Assembly (NCBI GenBank): GCA_041595355.1
Contig: JBFHKO010000049.1
Location: forward strand, 1-13,525
Direction: 5' to 3'
Source of the DNA: JBFHKO01 sp041595355
GTDB taxonomy: Bacteria > Pseudomonadota > Gammaproteobacteria > Enterobacterales > Aeromonadaceae
DNA length: 13,525 nt
The position numbers and the translations under genes are program-made. The notes beneath the pieces are model-generated. The model was given only the letters and a program-made list of their open reading frames with translations. It was not told the origin of the DNA and searched no databases. Positions 7,830 through 13,525 of the stretch are shown here, piece after piece (the stretch's first letter is position 1; each line of letters begins with the position of its first letter).

Positions 7830-8876
7830 TTAACGCCCCTGCCGGGTAATAAACATGGCATCGCCATAGCTGAAGAAGCGATAGCGCTGCTCGACGGCCT
7901 GCCGGTAGGCGGCCATCACATGCTCGTAGCCGGCAAAGGCCGACACCAGCATGATGAGGGTCGAGCCGGGCAGATGGAAATTGGTGATCAGGGCATCCAC
8001 CAGCTGGAACGGGTAACCCGGGTAGATGAAGATATCGGTGTCGCCGACAAAGGGCGCCAGGGGCTCACCCCGAGCCAGGGAGGCCTGGGCGGCGCTTTCC
8101 AGGGAGCGCACCGAGGTGGTGCCCACGGCAATCACCCGCCCGCCGCGGGCGCGGGTGGCGGCGATCTGGTCCACCACGCTCTGGGGTACCTCGGCATATT
8201 CGCTGTGCATCTGGTGATCCTGCACCCGCTCCACCCGCACCGGCTGGAAGGTCCCCGCCCCCACATGCAGGGTAACGAAGGCCTGCTCCACCCCCTTGGC
8301 CTGCAGGGCCGCCAGCAGCGGTTCGTCGAAATGCAGCCCGGCGGTCGGTGCGGCCACCGCGCCGGGACGGGCATTGTAGACGGTCTGGTAGCGCTCCTTG
8401 TCCGCCTGCTCGTCCGGACGGTCGATGTAGGGCGGCAGGGGCATATGGCCTATGGCCTCCAGGATGGCGAGCACCGGACGCGGCCCCTCGAAACGCAGCT
8501 CGAACAGGGCATCATGGCGCGCCACCATCTCGGCCGCGACGTCGCCGTCGAACAGCAGGCGGGTCCCGGGCTTGGGCGCCTTGGAGGCACGCACATGGGC
8601 CAGGATGCGCTGCTCGTCCAGCAACCGCTCCACCAGCACCTCGATGCGCCCGCCGCTGGCCTTCTGGCCGAACAGGCGCGCGGGTATGACCCGCGTGTTG
8701 TTGAATACCAGCAGATCCCCGGGCGCCAGCAGCTCCAGCAACTGGTTGAAGCGGCCATGTTGCACGGCGCCGCTGTCGCCATCCAGGCGCAACAGGCGGC
8801 TGGCACTGCGTTCGGGCATGGGGTAGCGGGCGATGAGCTCATCGGGAAGATCAAACAGAAAATCGGCAACCTGCAT
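7830..8876 (-). CDS. queA: S-adenosylmethionine:tRNA ribosyltransferase-isomerase QueA
   Basis: This 348-aa enzyme (E. coli 356) transfers and isomerises the ribosyl part of S-adenosylmethionine onto preQ1 in tRNA, making epoxyqueuosine. Family blocks appear in order: FNNTRVIPARLFG (58-70), GHMPLPPYIDRPDE (143-156), PGAVAAPTAGLHFDEP (171-186), TLHVGAGTFQPVR (202-214) and HSEYAEVP (224-231). The C-terminal part contains VTNFHLP-like TNFHLPGSTLIMLVSAFAG and ends FSYGDAMFITRQGR. The ATG at 8874-8876 has GAGAG about 9 nt upstream. It is the first gene of the operon, with a good promoter about 30 bp upstream, and its product acts right after that of tgt. Confidence 0.98.
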   Translation of the reverse strand: MQVADFLFDLPDELIARYPMPERSASRLLRLDGDSGAVQHGRFNQLLELLAPGDLLVFNNTRVIPARLFGQKASGGRIEVLVERLLDEQRILAHVRASKAPKPGTRLLFDGDVAAEMVARHDALFELRFEGPRPVLAILEAIGHMPLPPYIDRPDEQADKERYQTVYNARPGAVAAPTAGLHFDEPLLAALQAKGVEQAFVTLHVGAGTFQPVRVERVQDHQMHSEYAEVPQSVVDQIAATRARGGRVIAVGTTSVRSLESAAQASLARGEPLAPFVGDTDIFIYPGYPFQLVDALITNFHLPGSTLIMLVSAFAGYEHVMAAYRQAVEQRYRFFSYGDAMFITRQGR

Positions 8877-8905
8877 GGGGGAGTTCTCTCGGCAAAACGG
8901 CCACT

Positions 8906-8934
8906 AGTCTATGTAGGCGCGCCTGCCGGATCAA
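8906..8934 (-). promoter_or_regulatory. Predicted sigma-70 promoter of the queA operon
   Basis: On the minus strand TTGATC (8929-8934), a 17-bp spacer and TAGACT (8906-8911) lie 30 bp before the queA start codon. The spacer contains a perfect 10-bp palindrome, AGGCGCGCCT (8915-8924), that a repressor could use. The box matches are moderate (4 of 6 each) but the spacing is ideal. Confidence 0.5.
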
Positions 8935-9180
8935 GTTCAACCCGCCGCCGGCATCCGCATGCCGATGGCACTGCGAATACCCGCCCCGCCGTAGGCGAAA
9001 GGGGAATCAAAGGAACGCGCTCCGGGTCGATATCCCGGCATGCCGGAATGGCCCGGATGACCCCACAACAAGATGGCCTGACAAGCTGCCCGGCGCCTGC
9101 AACCGCGCCAGGCGAACCTTTTTTGTAATTATATTTCAGAGGCTATTGCACCGGCAGATGCCAATAAGTAGACTTGCGTC

Positions 9181-9321
9181 ACAAATCAGGGCCAGCCTTA
9201 GTGCATGGCGGTACGAAAACTGGACCTGGTGTAAGTTTGCAACACCCCTTAGTTAGTCCTAGCTGTAAGCTGTTGAGTTAAATAGCCAATCCTTATGACC
9301 CGGCCCTGCCGGGTTTTTTTT
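9181..9321 (+). ncRNA. Candidate small RNA ending at an orphan terminator
   Basis: A plus-strand intrinsic terminator at 9298-9321 has no plus-strand gene upstream. The interval before it holds no convincing reading frame. A possible promoter is TTGCAC (9146-9151), 17 bp and TAGACT (9169-9174), giving a transcript of about 141 nt starting near 9181. An alternative -10, TATATT at 9130-9135, would give about 180 nt but lacks a -35. The predicted RNA contains a stem GGTGT/ACACC (9228-9246) and ends in a 7-bp stem with eight U, a typical Hfq-type 3' end. I do not recognise a known sRNA family. It could equally be the tail of a longer antisense transcript. Confidence 0.35.
9298..9321 (+). terminator. 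Strong intrinsic terminator, plus strand
   Basis: ACCCGGC, loop CCT and GCCGGGT are followed by an uninterrupted T-run (9314-9321, eight T). On the minus strand the stem is preceded by A's and followed by TCATAAGG, so it does not serve oxyR, which ends just to its right. Confidence 0.85.
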
Positions 9322-9331
9322 ATTTGCGCCG

Positions 9332-10255
9332 TCAGGCTGCCGGCCTCTCATCCGGTTCTGCCAGGCAGCTCGCCACCAGATCCCCCAGCGCATAGAAGGT
9401 CTGTACCCGGGTGGTACTCGGCCGCCACACCAGCCCAATCTCGCGATAGGCCTGATCGCCCAGCGGCGGCAGCGCCACCAGCTCGGTATGCGTGAGAATG
9501 CCGGCGCGGATGGCCATCTGGGGCAGAAACGTGGCGCCCCAACGGGCGGCGACCATCTGCACCAGGGTATAGAGACTGGTGGCGGCAAAGGGGTTGATCT
9601 TGCTGCGGTTGGCCAGATGGCAGGCACTCAAAGCATGCCCGGTCAGGCAGTGCTCCCGCTCCAGCAGGAAGATGCTCTGCTCCGGCAGATCCGCATACTC
9701 CTGGCGCGGCTGGATATGCTGGGCCAGCTCACGATGGACCACCAGCTTGAAGGGATCCCGCCCCACCACCCGGGTATGCAGCCGCCCGACATCGAAGGGC
9801 AGGGCCAGCACCAGCAGATCCAGCTCCCCGGCCTCCAGCAGTCGCAACAGATTGTCGGAGGTATCCTCGCGCAGCAGCAACGCCAGCTCGGGATAGGCGG
9901 CGGAGCAGCGCGCCACCAGCTCGGTCAGCAGAAAGGGGGCTATGGTCGGAATGCAGCCGAGCCGCAGGGGGCCGCTCAGGTTGCCGCCCTGGTGGCTGGC
10001 CACCTCCATCAGATCCTGGGTTTCCGACAACAGATGGCGGGCGCGGCTGACCACCTCCTGCCCTGCCGGCGTCATGATGAAGGACTTGTGATCGCGCTCG
10101 ACCAGCTGCACGCCCAGCAACTCCTCCAGGGTCTGGATGCCGGTGCTGAGGGTGGACTGGCTGACGTGACAGGCCTTGGCGGCGCGATTGAAGTTCTGAC
10201 ACTCGTCGAGGGAGACTAGGTAGTGCAGCTGTTTCAGGCTGGGCCAGCGATTCAT
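9332..10255 (-). CDS. oxyR: LysR-family peroxide sensor of the OxyR (OxyR2-like) type
   Basis: This 307-aa protein (E. coli OxyR has 305) is a transcription factor that senses hydrogen peroxide. A winged helix-turn-helix (about 6-64; NRAAKACHVSQSTLSTGIQ) precedes the sensor domain. The two redox cysteines are conserved as Cys203 and Cys212 with the same 8-residue spacing as Cys199/Cys208 of E. coli. The sequence before the first is EREHC, so Glu201 stands where classic OxyR has Gly (DGHC). Vibrio vulnificus OxyR2 has Glu at this position and is unusually peroxide-sensitive. The ATG at 10253-10255 has no good Shine-Dalgarno, so translation may be weak. It is divergent from the peroxiredoxin gene, 143 bp away, and shares its control region. 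Confidence 0.93.
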   Translation of the reverse strand: MNRWPSLKQLHYLVSLDECQNFNRAAKACHVSQSTLSTGIQTLEELLGVQLVERDHKSFIMTPAGQEVVSRARHLLSETQDLMEVASHQGGNLSGPLRLGCIPTIAPFLLTELVARCSAAYPELALLLREDTSDNLLRLLEAGELDLLVLALPFDVGRLHTRVVGRDPFKLVVHRELAQHIQPRQEYADLPEQSIFLLEREHCLTGHALSACHLANRSKINPFAATSLYTLVQMVAARWGATFLPQMAIRAGILTHTELVALPPLGDQAYREIGLVWRPSTTRVQTFYALGDLVASCLAEPDERPAA

Positions 10256-10266
10256 AGGAAAATGCG

Positions 10267-10304
10267 ATTGTTGTTATCTATTTAATTCAATTTAACAAAT
10301 CTAG
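10267..10304. promoter_or_regulatory. Candidate OxyR operator between oxyR and the peroxiredoxin gene
   Basis: This AT-rich stretch holds ATTG-N7-CTAT (10267-10281), close to the ATAG-N7-CTAT half of the OxyR motif. It also holds a dyad TTGTTA-N16-TAACAA (10271-10298) and a second ATCTA 23 bp from the first (10276 and 10299). The other half of the 37-bp OxyR motif matches poorly. The location suits a shared operator that activates the right-hand gene and represses oxyR. Confidence 0.4.
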
Positions 10305-10330
10305 CACAGCGGCTAGGCTGAGTCTTGTAC

Positions 10331-10360
10331 TAGCATTGAAACGGACCCTCAGCGGTCCGT
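10331..10360 (+). promoter_or_regulatory. Weak -10 and 5' stem-loop before the peroxiredoxin gene
   Basis: TAGCAT (10331-10336) is a plausible -10 without a good -35, as expected for an activator-dependent promoter. It would place the transcript start near 10343. Right there ACGGACC (10341-10347) and GGTCCGT (10354-10360) form perfect 7-bp arms around a 6-nt loop with no U-run. If the start is slightly upstream, the mRNA would carry a 5'-terminal hairpin, which can stabilise a message. The promoter call is tentative; the stem is seen directly. Confidence 0.35.
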
Positions 10361-10398
10361 ACATACACCCATCGCAATGTAATGACGAGGAACACATC

Positions 10399-11001
10399 AT
10401 GGTACTGGTAGGACGCACTGCCCCCGACTTTACCGCAGCCGCCGTGCTGGGTAACGGCGAAATCGTCGACAACTTCAACCTGAGCGCCTTCATCCAGGGC
10501 AAGGCGGCAGTGGTCTTCTTCTACCCGCTGGACTTCACCTTCGTTTGCCCGTCCGAGCTCATCGCCTTCGATCACCGCTATGCCGAATTCAAGAGCCGCG
10601 GCGTCGAAGTCATCGGCGTCTCCATCGACTCCCAGTTCACCCACAACGCCTGGCGCAACACCGCCATTGCCGATGGCGGTATCGGTGCCGTGCAGTATCC
10701 GCTGGTCGCCGACGTCAAGCACGAGATCTGCAAGGCCTATGATGTCGAGCATCCCGAGGCCGGCGTCGCCTTCCGCGGCTCCTTCCTGATCGACAAGAAC
10801 GGCCTGGTGCGCCATCAGGTGGTCAACGATCTGCCGCTGGGCCGCAACATCGACGAGATGCTGCGCATGGTGGACGCCCTGCAATTCCACGAAGAGCACG
10901 GCGAAGTCTGCCCGGCCCAATGGCAGAAAGGCTCCGCCGGCATGCAGGCCTCGCCGGAAGGGGTGGCAAAATACCTGGCCAGCCACGCCGAAGAGCTGTA
11001 A
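10399..11001 (+). CDS. ahpC: Typical 2-Cys peroxiredoxin (AhpC/TSA family)
   Basis: This 200-aa cytoplasmic thiol peroxidase reduces hydrogen peroxide and organic hydroperoxides. The peroxidatic Cys50 lies in YPLDFTFVCPSEL and the resolving Cys171 in HGEVCPAQW, the arrangement of typical 2-Cys enzymes. GGIG (93-96) is the Prx1-subfamily loop linked to easier overoxidation, but the C-terminus lacks the YF motif that usually accompanies it. The ATG at 10399-10401 has GAGGA 7 nt upstream; a TTG at 10336 in the same frame is rejected because it has no such site. The gene is divergent from the OxyR-type regulator and is followed at once by a terminator, with no ahpF partner, so thioredoxin may be the reductant. 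The symbol follows the equivalent Vibrio oxyR2-ahpC (prx2) pair from memory. Confidence 0.95.
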   Translation: MVLVGRTAPDFTAAAVLGNGEIVDNFNLSAFIQGKAAVVFFYPLDFTFVCPSELIAFDHRYAEFKSRGVEVIGVSIDSQFTHNAWRNTAIADGGIGAVQYPLVADVKHEICKAYDVEHPEAGVAFRGSFLIDKNGLVRHQVVNDLPLGRNIDEMLRMVDALQFHEEHGEVCPAQWQKGSAGMQASPEGVAKYLASHAEEL

Positions 11002-11032
11002 GCCGCTCCTGCGACAGTTGACGTTGACACCC

Positions 11033-11060
11033 AAGGCGCCCCGTGACAGGGCGCCTTTTT
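11033..11060 (+). terminator. Intrinsic terminator of the peroxiredoxin gene
   Basis: GGCGCCC (11035-11041), a 7-nt loop and GGGCGCC (11049-11055) are followed by five T. The flanking AA/TT can extend the stem to nine pairs. It lies 31 bp after the stop codon. On the other strand only two T follow the stem, so it would be a weak terminator for the convergent yejK. Confidence 0.85.
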
Positions 11061-11082
11061 CATTGCCCGACGTTGGCGGGGG

Positions 11083-12105
11083 TCACTCTTTGGTGTGCGT
11101 GCGCTGCAGCTGATCGCGCAGATTGGGCGGCGTGCCCCGGAGGGTAAGGGTATCGGTGGCGGCATCGTAGTGAATGCGCTCGCCGAGCAGCGCCTCGTCG
11201 AAGCTGATGCTGACGCCGCCCCCCGAACCCACATATTTGGTCAGGGCCCGCAGGGCGGTGCGGTTGGGCGGAAAGGAGTCCGCCAGCCCGTACTCCTCAC
11301 CCACGAAACTGTAGAAGTCGCCTTCGGTCCGGGGGGGCAGGCACTCGGCCACCTGGCGCAGGGCAATCTCCTCGCCGTCACGCAGCTGCTCGCTGCAATA
11401 GGCCTGGATGCGCTTCCTGGCTTCGACCTGCGTCTCGGCGGGCAGCGCCGCCTCGTCGCAGTACGCCCTGACCGCCTGGATCAGCACGCTGCTCTGCACC
11501 TTCTGATCCAGCCCTTCCCGGGCCCCGAGGAATTCGAGAAAGAAATCCGATACCTTGCGCCCGGCACGTCCCTTGATGAAGGAGAGGTAGCGGTTGGAGT
11601 CGGGATTGCGCTGGTAGTCGGTGATGTCGATGCGCGCCACCAGCTGCATCTTGTTCAGATCCAGGTAGCTGACCCGGGTCAGCTCCAGGCTGTCGGTCAG
11701 GGTCACGCTCTGCTCGCAATCCAGCAGCCCCAGCAGCAGATAATGGCAACCGACGAACTGATACTGGCAGAACACCAGCGCGCCTTCGTTGGGCAGGCCA
11801 TGATGGCTCAGCTGGGCCAGCAGCAGCTCGGTCGCCCGCACCGAAAAGGCCACGAAGGGCAACTGGCCGGCGATGCGTTCATCCAGCAGCGCCCGGAAGC
11901 GATCCGCCCCCGCCGAGGCCACCTCGTCGCTGAAGCAGGCGTAGGATTTGTTGCCCTTGTGCTGATAGATGCGGTGCAGCTCCTCGGCCATGCCGGACAC
12001 CGCCGGATTGGTGGCCAGCTCGACCTGGCGGGTATCCGCCACCAGGGCGCCCTCGGCATTCAGACGCAGGGAGTGGAGTATGATGTGTTCAATGCTCAGG
12101 CTCAT
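11083..12105 (-). CDS. yejK: Nucleoid-associated protein YejK (NdpA family)
   Basis: This 340-aa protein (E. coli about 335) belongs to a family found associated with the nucleoid; its precise role is unsettled. It opens MSLSIEHIILHSL. Conserved blocks include YLDLNKMQLVARIDITDYQR, RYLSFIKGRAGRKVSDFFLE, LTKYVGSGGGVSISFD and LLGERIHYD, with the C-terminus GTPPNLRDQLQR. No membrane segment or signal is seen. Two in-frame ATGs are 9 bp apart (12114 and 12105). I chose the second because homologs begin MSL; neither has a clear Shine-Dalgarno. It is divergent from yejL, 69 bp away, as in E. coli. Confidence 0.94.
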   Translation of the reverse strand: MSLSIEHIILHSLRLNAEGALVADTRQVELATNPAVSGMAEELHRIYQHKGNKSYACFSDEVASAGADRFRALLDERIAGQLPFVAFSVRATELLLAQLSHHGLPNEGALVFCQYQFVGCHYLLLGLLDCEQSVTLTDSLELTRVSYLDLNKMQLVARIDITDYQRNPDSNRYLSFIKGRAGRKVSDFFLEFLGAREGLDQKVQSSVLIQAVRAYCDEAALPAETQVEARKRIQAYCSEQLRDGEEIALRQVAECLPPRTEGDFYSFVGEEYGLADSFPPNRTALRALTKYVGSGGGVSISFDEALLGERIHYDAATDTLTLRGTPPNLRDQLQRTHTKE

Positions 12106-12137
12106 GGTAACCATAGAGTTAACCCGGAAGGTGGCGT

Positions 12138-12145
12138 ATTATAAC
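12138..12145. promoter_or_regulatory. Overlapping divergent -10 elements between yejK and yejL
   Basis: The minus strand reads a perfect TATAAT at 12138-12143, about 33 bp before the yejK start. The plus strand reads TATAAC at 12140-12145, 29 bp before the yejL start. Neither has a good -35 at 16-18 bp. If both are used, the two promoters would compete for polymerase. Confidence 0.45.
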
Positions 12146-12174
12146 CCGCTTTATTCAAGATGAGAGTGCCCAAG

Positions 12175-12405
12175 ATGCCCATCGTTTCCAAGTACACCAC
12201 CGCCCAGATCGAGTCGCTGATGCAGGAGCTGGAGTCGGTGCTGACCGCCGCCCAGGCACCGGTGGATCTCAGCCTGCTGGTCCTCGGCAACCTGACCACC
12301 CACATCATCAGCCAGCAAATCCCCCTCACCCAGCAACCGCTGATCGCCGACTCCTTCGCCCAGGCTCTGAAACAGTCCCTCAAGCACAACCCGTCGCGGC
12401 ACTGA
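12175..12405 (+). CDS. yejL: Small conserved protein YejL (DUF1414)
   Basis: This 76-aa soluble protein (E. coli 75) has unknown function. It opens MPIVSKYTTAQIESLMQELE. The central block DLSLLVLGNLTTHII is the family hallmark, and SFAQALKQSL lies near the C-terminus. It is predicted all-helical. I chose ATG at 12175-12177 because family members begin MP-(I/Q); GAGAG lies 8 nt upstream. An in-frame ATG at 12160 would add five residues. It precedes yejM by 34 bp and is probably co-transcribed with it. The constant pairing with yejM suggests a shared role, but that is unproven. Confidence 0.93.
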   Translation: MPIVSKYTTAQIESLMQELESVLTAAQAPVDLSLLVLGNLTTHIISQQIPLTQQPLIADSFAQALKQSLKHNPSRH

Positions 12406-12439
12406 GTGTCGGCCAATCCCCCAGGATGTGAATGCAGAC

Positions 12440-13525
12440 ATGGTCAACCTAGGTTCCTATCATCGTGATACCGTCTCCCGGCTCATCAGCTGGGGCCACT
12501 GGTTCACCCTCTTCAACATCCTGCTGGCCCTGCTGATCGCCGTACGCTACATCCTGGCCAACCCCTGGCCGGACACCCTGCTGGGAGGCGCCTATCTGCT
12601 GTTCAGCTGGCTGGGTCACTTCGGCTTCATCGGTTTCTTTGCCTACCTGCTGACCGCCTTTCCGCTCAGCTTCCTGATCCCCAGCCAGCGGGTGCTGCGT
12701 CTGGTGGCCGTACTGGTAGCCACCACGGCCCTGATCCTGCTGCTGGTGGATACCCAGGTCTACCAGCTGTTCAAGTTCCACATCAATCCGCTGGTCTGGG
12801 ACATACTGCTGCAACAGAGCCAGTCCAAGTCCGATCTCAGCTGGAGCTACCTGTTCGTCTCCATTCCCGCATTTTTACTGCTGGAGCTGCTGCTCTCCAG
12901 CTATGCCTGGCGCATGCAGTTTCGCCGCCGCCCCCGCGGCCTGGGGCGCGGTCTGGCCGCCCTGTTCGTGGGCAGTTTTCTGCTCACTCACCTGACCCAT
13001 ATCTGGGCCGATGCCCGCCTCTATGCGCCCATCACCGCCCAGAAGTCCAACTTCCCCCTCTCCTATCCCATGACGGCGCGCAGCTTCCTTGCCAAGCATG
13101 GCTGGCTGGATCTGGAGCAGTATCGCCAGCAGGTCGCCCTGCAGGGTGATCCGCTGCGCACCGGCCGCCTGACCTATCCGCTGCAGCCCCTGGAGGTGAT
13201 ACCTGCGGCCGAGAAGCGCAACCTGCTGCTGCTGGTGGTGCAGGGACTGCGCCATGACATGCTGAACAATGTCAACATGCCCAACCTGTCGCGTTACGCC
13301 GACCAGCACCTGCAGTTCGAACGCCACGTCGGCGGCAACAACCGCAGTGCCGGCAGCCTGTTCAGCCTCTTCTACGGCCTGCCGGCCCAGTATCTGCCGG
13401 AGATGCAGGCGGAGCGCCACGCCCCCCTGCTGCTGGACGAGCTGCAGCGCCAGGATTACCTCATCGGCGCCTTTGCCAGCGAGGGGCTGGACAGCGAGAT
13501 CTACCAGCAAGCCATCTTCAGCGGC
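12440..13525 (+). CDS. yejM: YejM/LapC/PbgA inner-membrane regulator of LPS synthesis (cut by window edge)
   Basis: The first 362 residues are present, of about 590 expected. YejM senses periplasmic-leaflet LPS and, through LapB, controls FtsH degradation of LpxC. The conserved SWGHWFTLFNILL opens the first of five membrane helices (about 20-40, 52-75, 84-104, 135-155, 168-187). IWADARLYAPIT and FPLSYPMTARSFLAKHG then lead to the periplasmic sulfatase-like domain (from about 260). There VVQGLR has Gln268 where E. coli has Asp (VDGLN), and the GGNNRSAG loop lacks the E. coli TTDN residues. A pseudo-enzyme is therefore likely. ATG 12440 was chosen; AGGA is 13 nt upstream, which is long. GTG at 12428 is in frame but its site is too close. 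Confidence 0.95.
   Translation, partial: MVNLGSYHRDTVSRLISWGHWFTLFNILLALLIAVRYILANPWPDTLLGGAYLLFSWLGHFGFIGFFAYLLTAFPLSFLIPSQRVLRLVAVLVATTALILLLVDTQVYQLFKFHINPLVWDILLQQSQSKSDLSWSYLFVSIPAFLLLELLLSSYAWRMQFRRRPRGLGRGLAALFVGSFLLTHLTHIWADARLYAPITAQKSNFPLSYPMTARSFLAKHGWLDLEQYRQQVALQGDPLRTGRLTYPLQPLEVIPAAEKRNLLLLVVQGLRHDMLNNVNMPNLSRYADQHLQFERHVGGNNRSAGSLFSLFYGLPAQYLPEMQAERHAPLLLDELQRQDYLIGAFASEGLDSEIYQQAIFSG

Larger units (their letters stand above)
8877..9331. other. 455-bp intergenic region between oxyR and queA
   Basis: I see no supported protein gene. The queA promoter occupies the left end. From 8949 to about 9060 lies a GC-rich cluster of small inverted repeats: CGGCAT/ATGCCG at 8949-8964, CCGGG/CCCGG at 9022-9038, and the perfect palindrome CCGGCATGCCGG at 9035-9046. 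A stem CGCCTG/CAGGCG (9094-9114) followed by six T at 9119-9124 resembles a weak plus-strand terminator. The composition then shifts to mixed or AT-rich until the strong plus-strand terminator at 9298-9321. No intrinsic terminator for the minus-strand oxyR was found. Confidence 0.6.

Noticed and set aside
8937..9041. 34-codon minus-strand frame (MPGYRPGARSFDSPFAYGGA...) just upstream of the queA promoter
   Set aside because: It has no ribosome binding site and no family I recognise, and it overlaps the palindrome cluster. Its composition looks somewhat protein-like, so ribosome profiling could revive it.
9094..9124. CGCCTG/CAGGCG stem with a T-run, considered as a second plus-strand terminator
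   Set aside because: The stem is short, the loop is 9 nt, and four bases separate stem and T-run. No upstream plus-strand gene needs it.
6855..9128. 757-codon plus-strand frame opposite tgt and queA running into the intergenic gap
   Set aside because: It is a shadow of two strongly recognised genes and has no family features. The end in the gap reflects lack of stops in GC-rich DNA.
9228..9321. Similarity of the GGTGT/ACACC stem plus terminator to the 3' end of SgrS
   Set aside because: The seed region does not match SgrS as I remember it and no sgrR neighbour is present; the resemblance is only in general hairpin shape.
10336..10398. 21-residue N-terminal extension of the peroxiredoxin from a TTG codon
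   Set aside because: It overlaps the 5' stem-loop, has no Shine-Dalgarno, and homologs begin at the ATG that follows GAGGA.

Overview
The window looks like core chromosome of a GC-rich gammaproteobacterium. The proteins resemble those of enteric bacteria and vibrios, and the neighbourhoods queA-tgt-yajC-secD-secF and yejK/yejL/yejM match the classic gammaproteobacterial ones. Aeromonas or a close relative is my best guess; this is inferred from remembered protein similarity and high GC, and no search was run. I see no prophage, IS element, CRISPR array, tRNA or rRNA.

Layout. (1) 1-3285, minus strand: the start of carB, complete carA, a 539-bp AT-rich control region, then the lipoprotein gene nlpI. 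carA uses a TTG start just downstream of a near-consensus ARG box. nlpI also appears to start at TTG and has its own promoter. (2) 3413-8934, minus strand: one operon queA-tgt-yajC-secD-secF, with a recognisable promoter before queA and a strong intrinsic terminator after secF. It joins queuosine tRNA modification to the SecDF-YajC secretion accessory complex. (3) 8877-9331: a 455-bp gap with no convincing gene. It holds a plus-strand intrinsic terminator that no annotated gene explains, so a small RNA may lie here. (4) 9332-11060: a divergent pair made of an OxyR-type peroxide sensor (minus) and a typical 2-Cys peroxiredoxin (plus). The regulator has Glu where classic OxyR proteins have Gly beside the peroxide-sensing Cys, the signature of the hypersensitive Vibrio OxyR2 type. 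(5) 11083-13525: yejK (minus) divergent from yejL and a 3'-truncated yejM (plus), with overlapping -10 elements between yejK and yejL.

The genes serve pyrimidine/arginine precursor supply (carAB), envelope upkeep (nlpI, secDF-yajC, yejM), tRNA modification (queA, tgt), peroxide defence (oxyR/ahpC) and nucleoid-associated functions (yejK). I did not find a clearly new multi-gene system. The best leads are the OxyR2-like switch with its peroxiredoxin, the orphan terminator with a candidate sRNA, and the altered metal-site residue in YejM.
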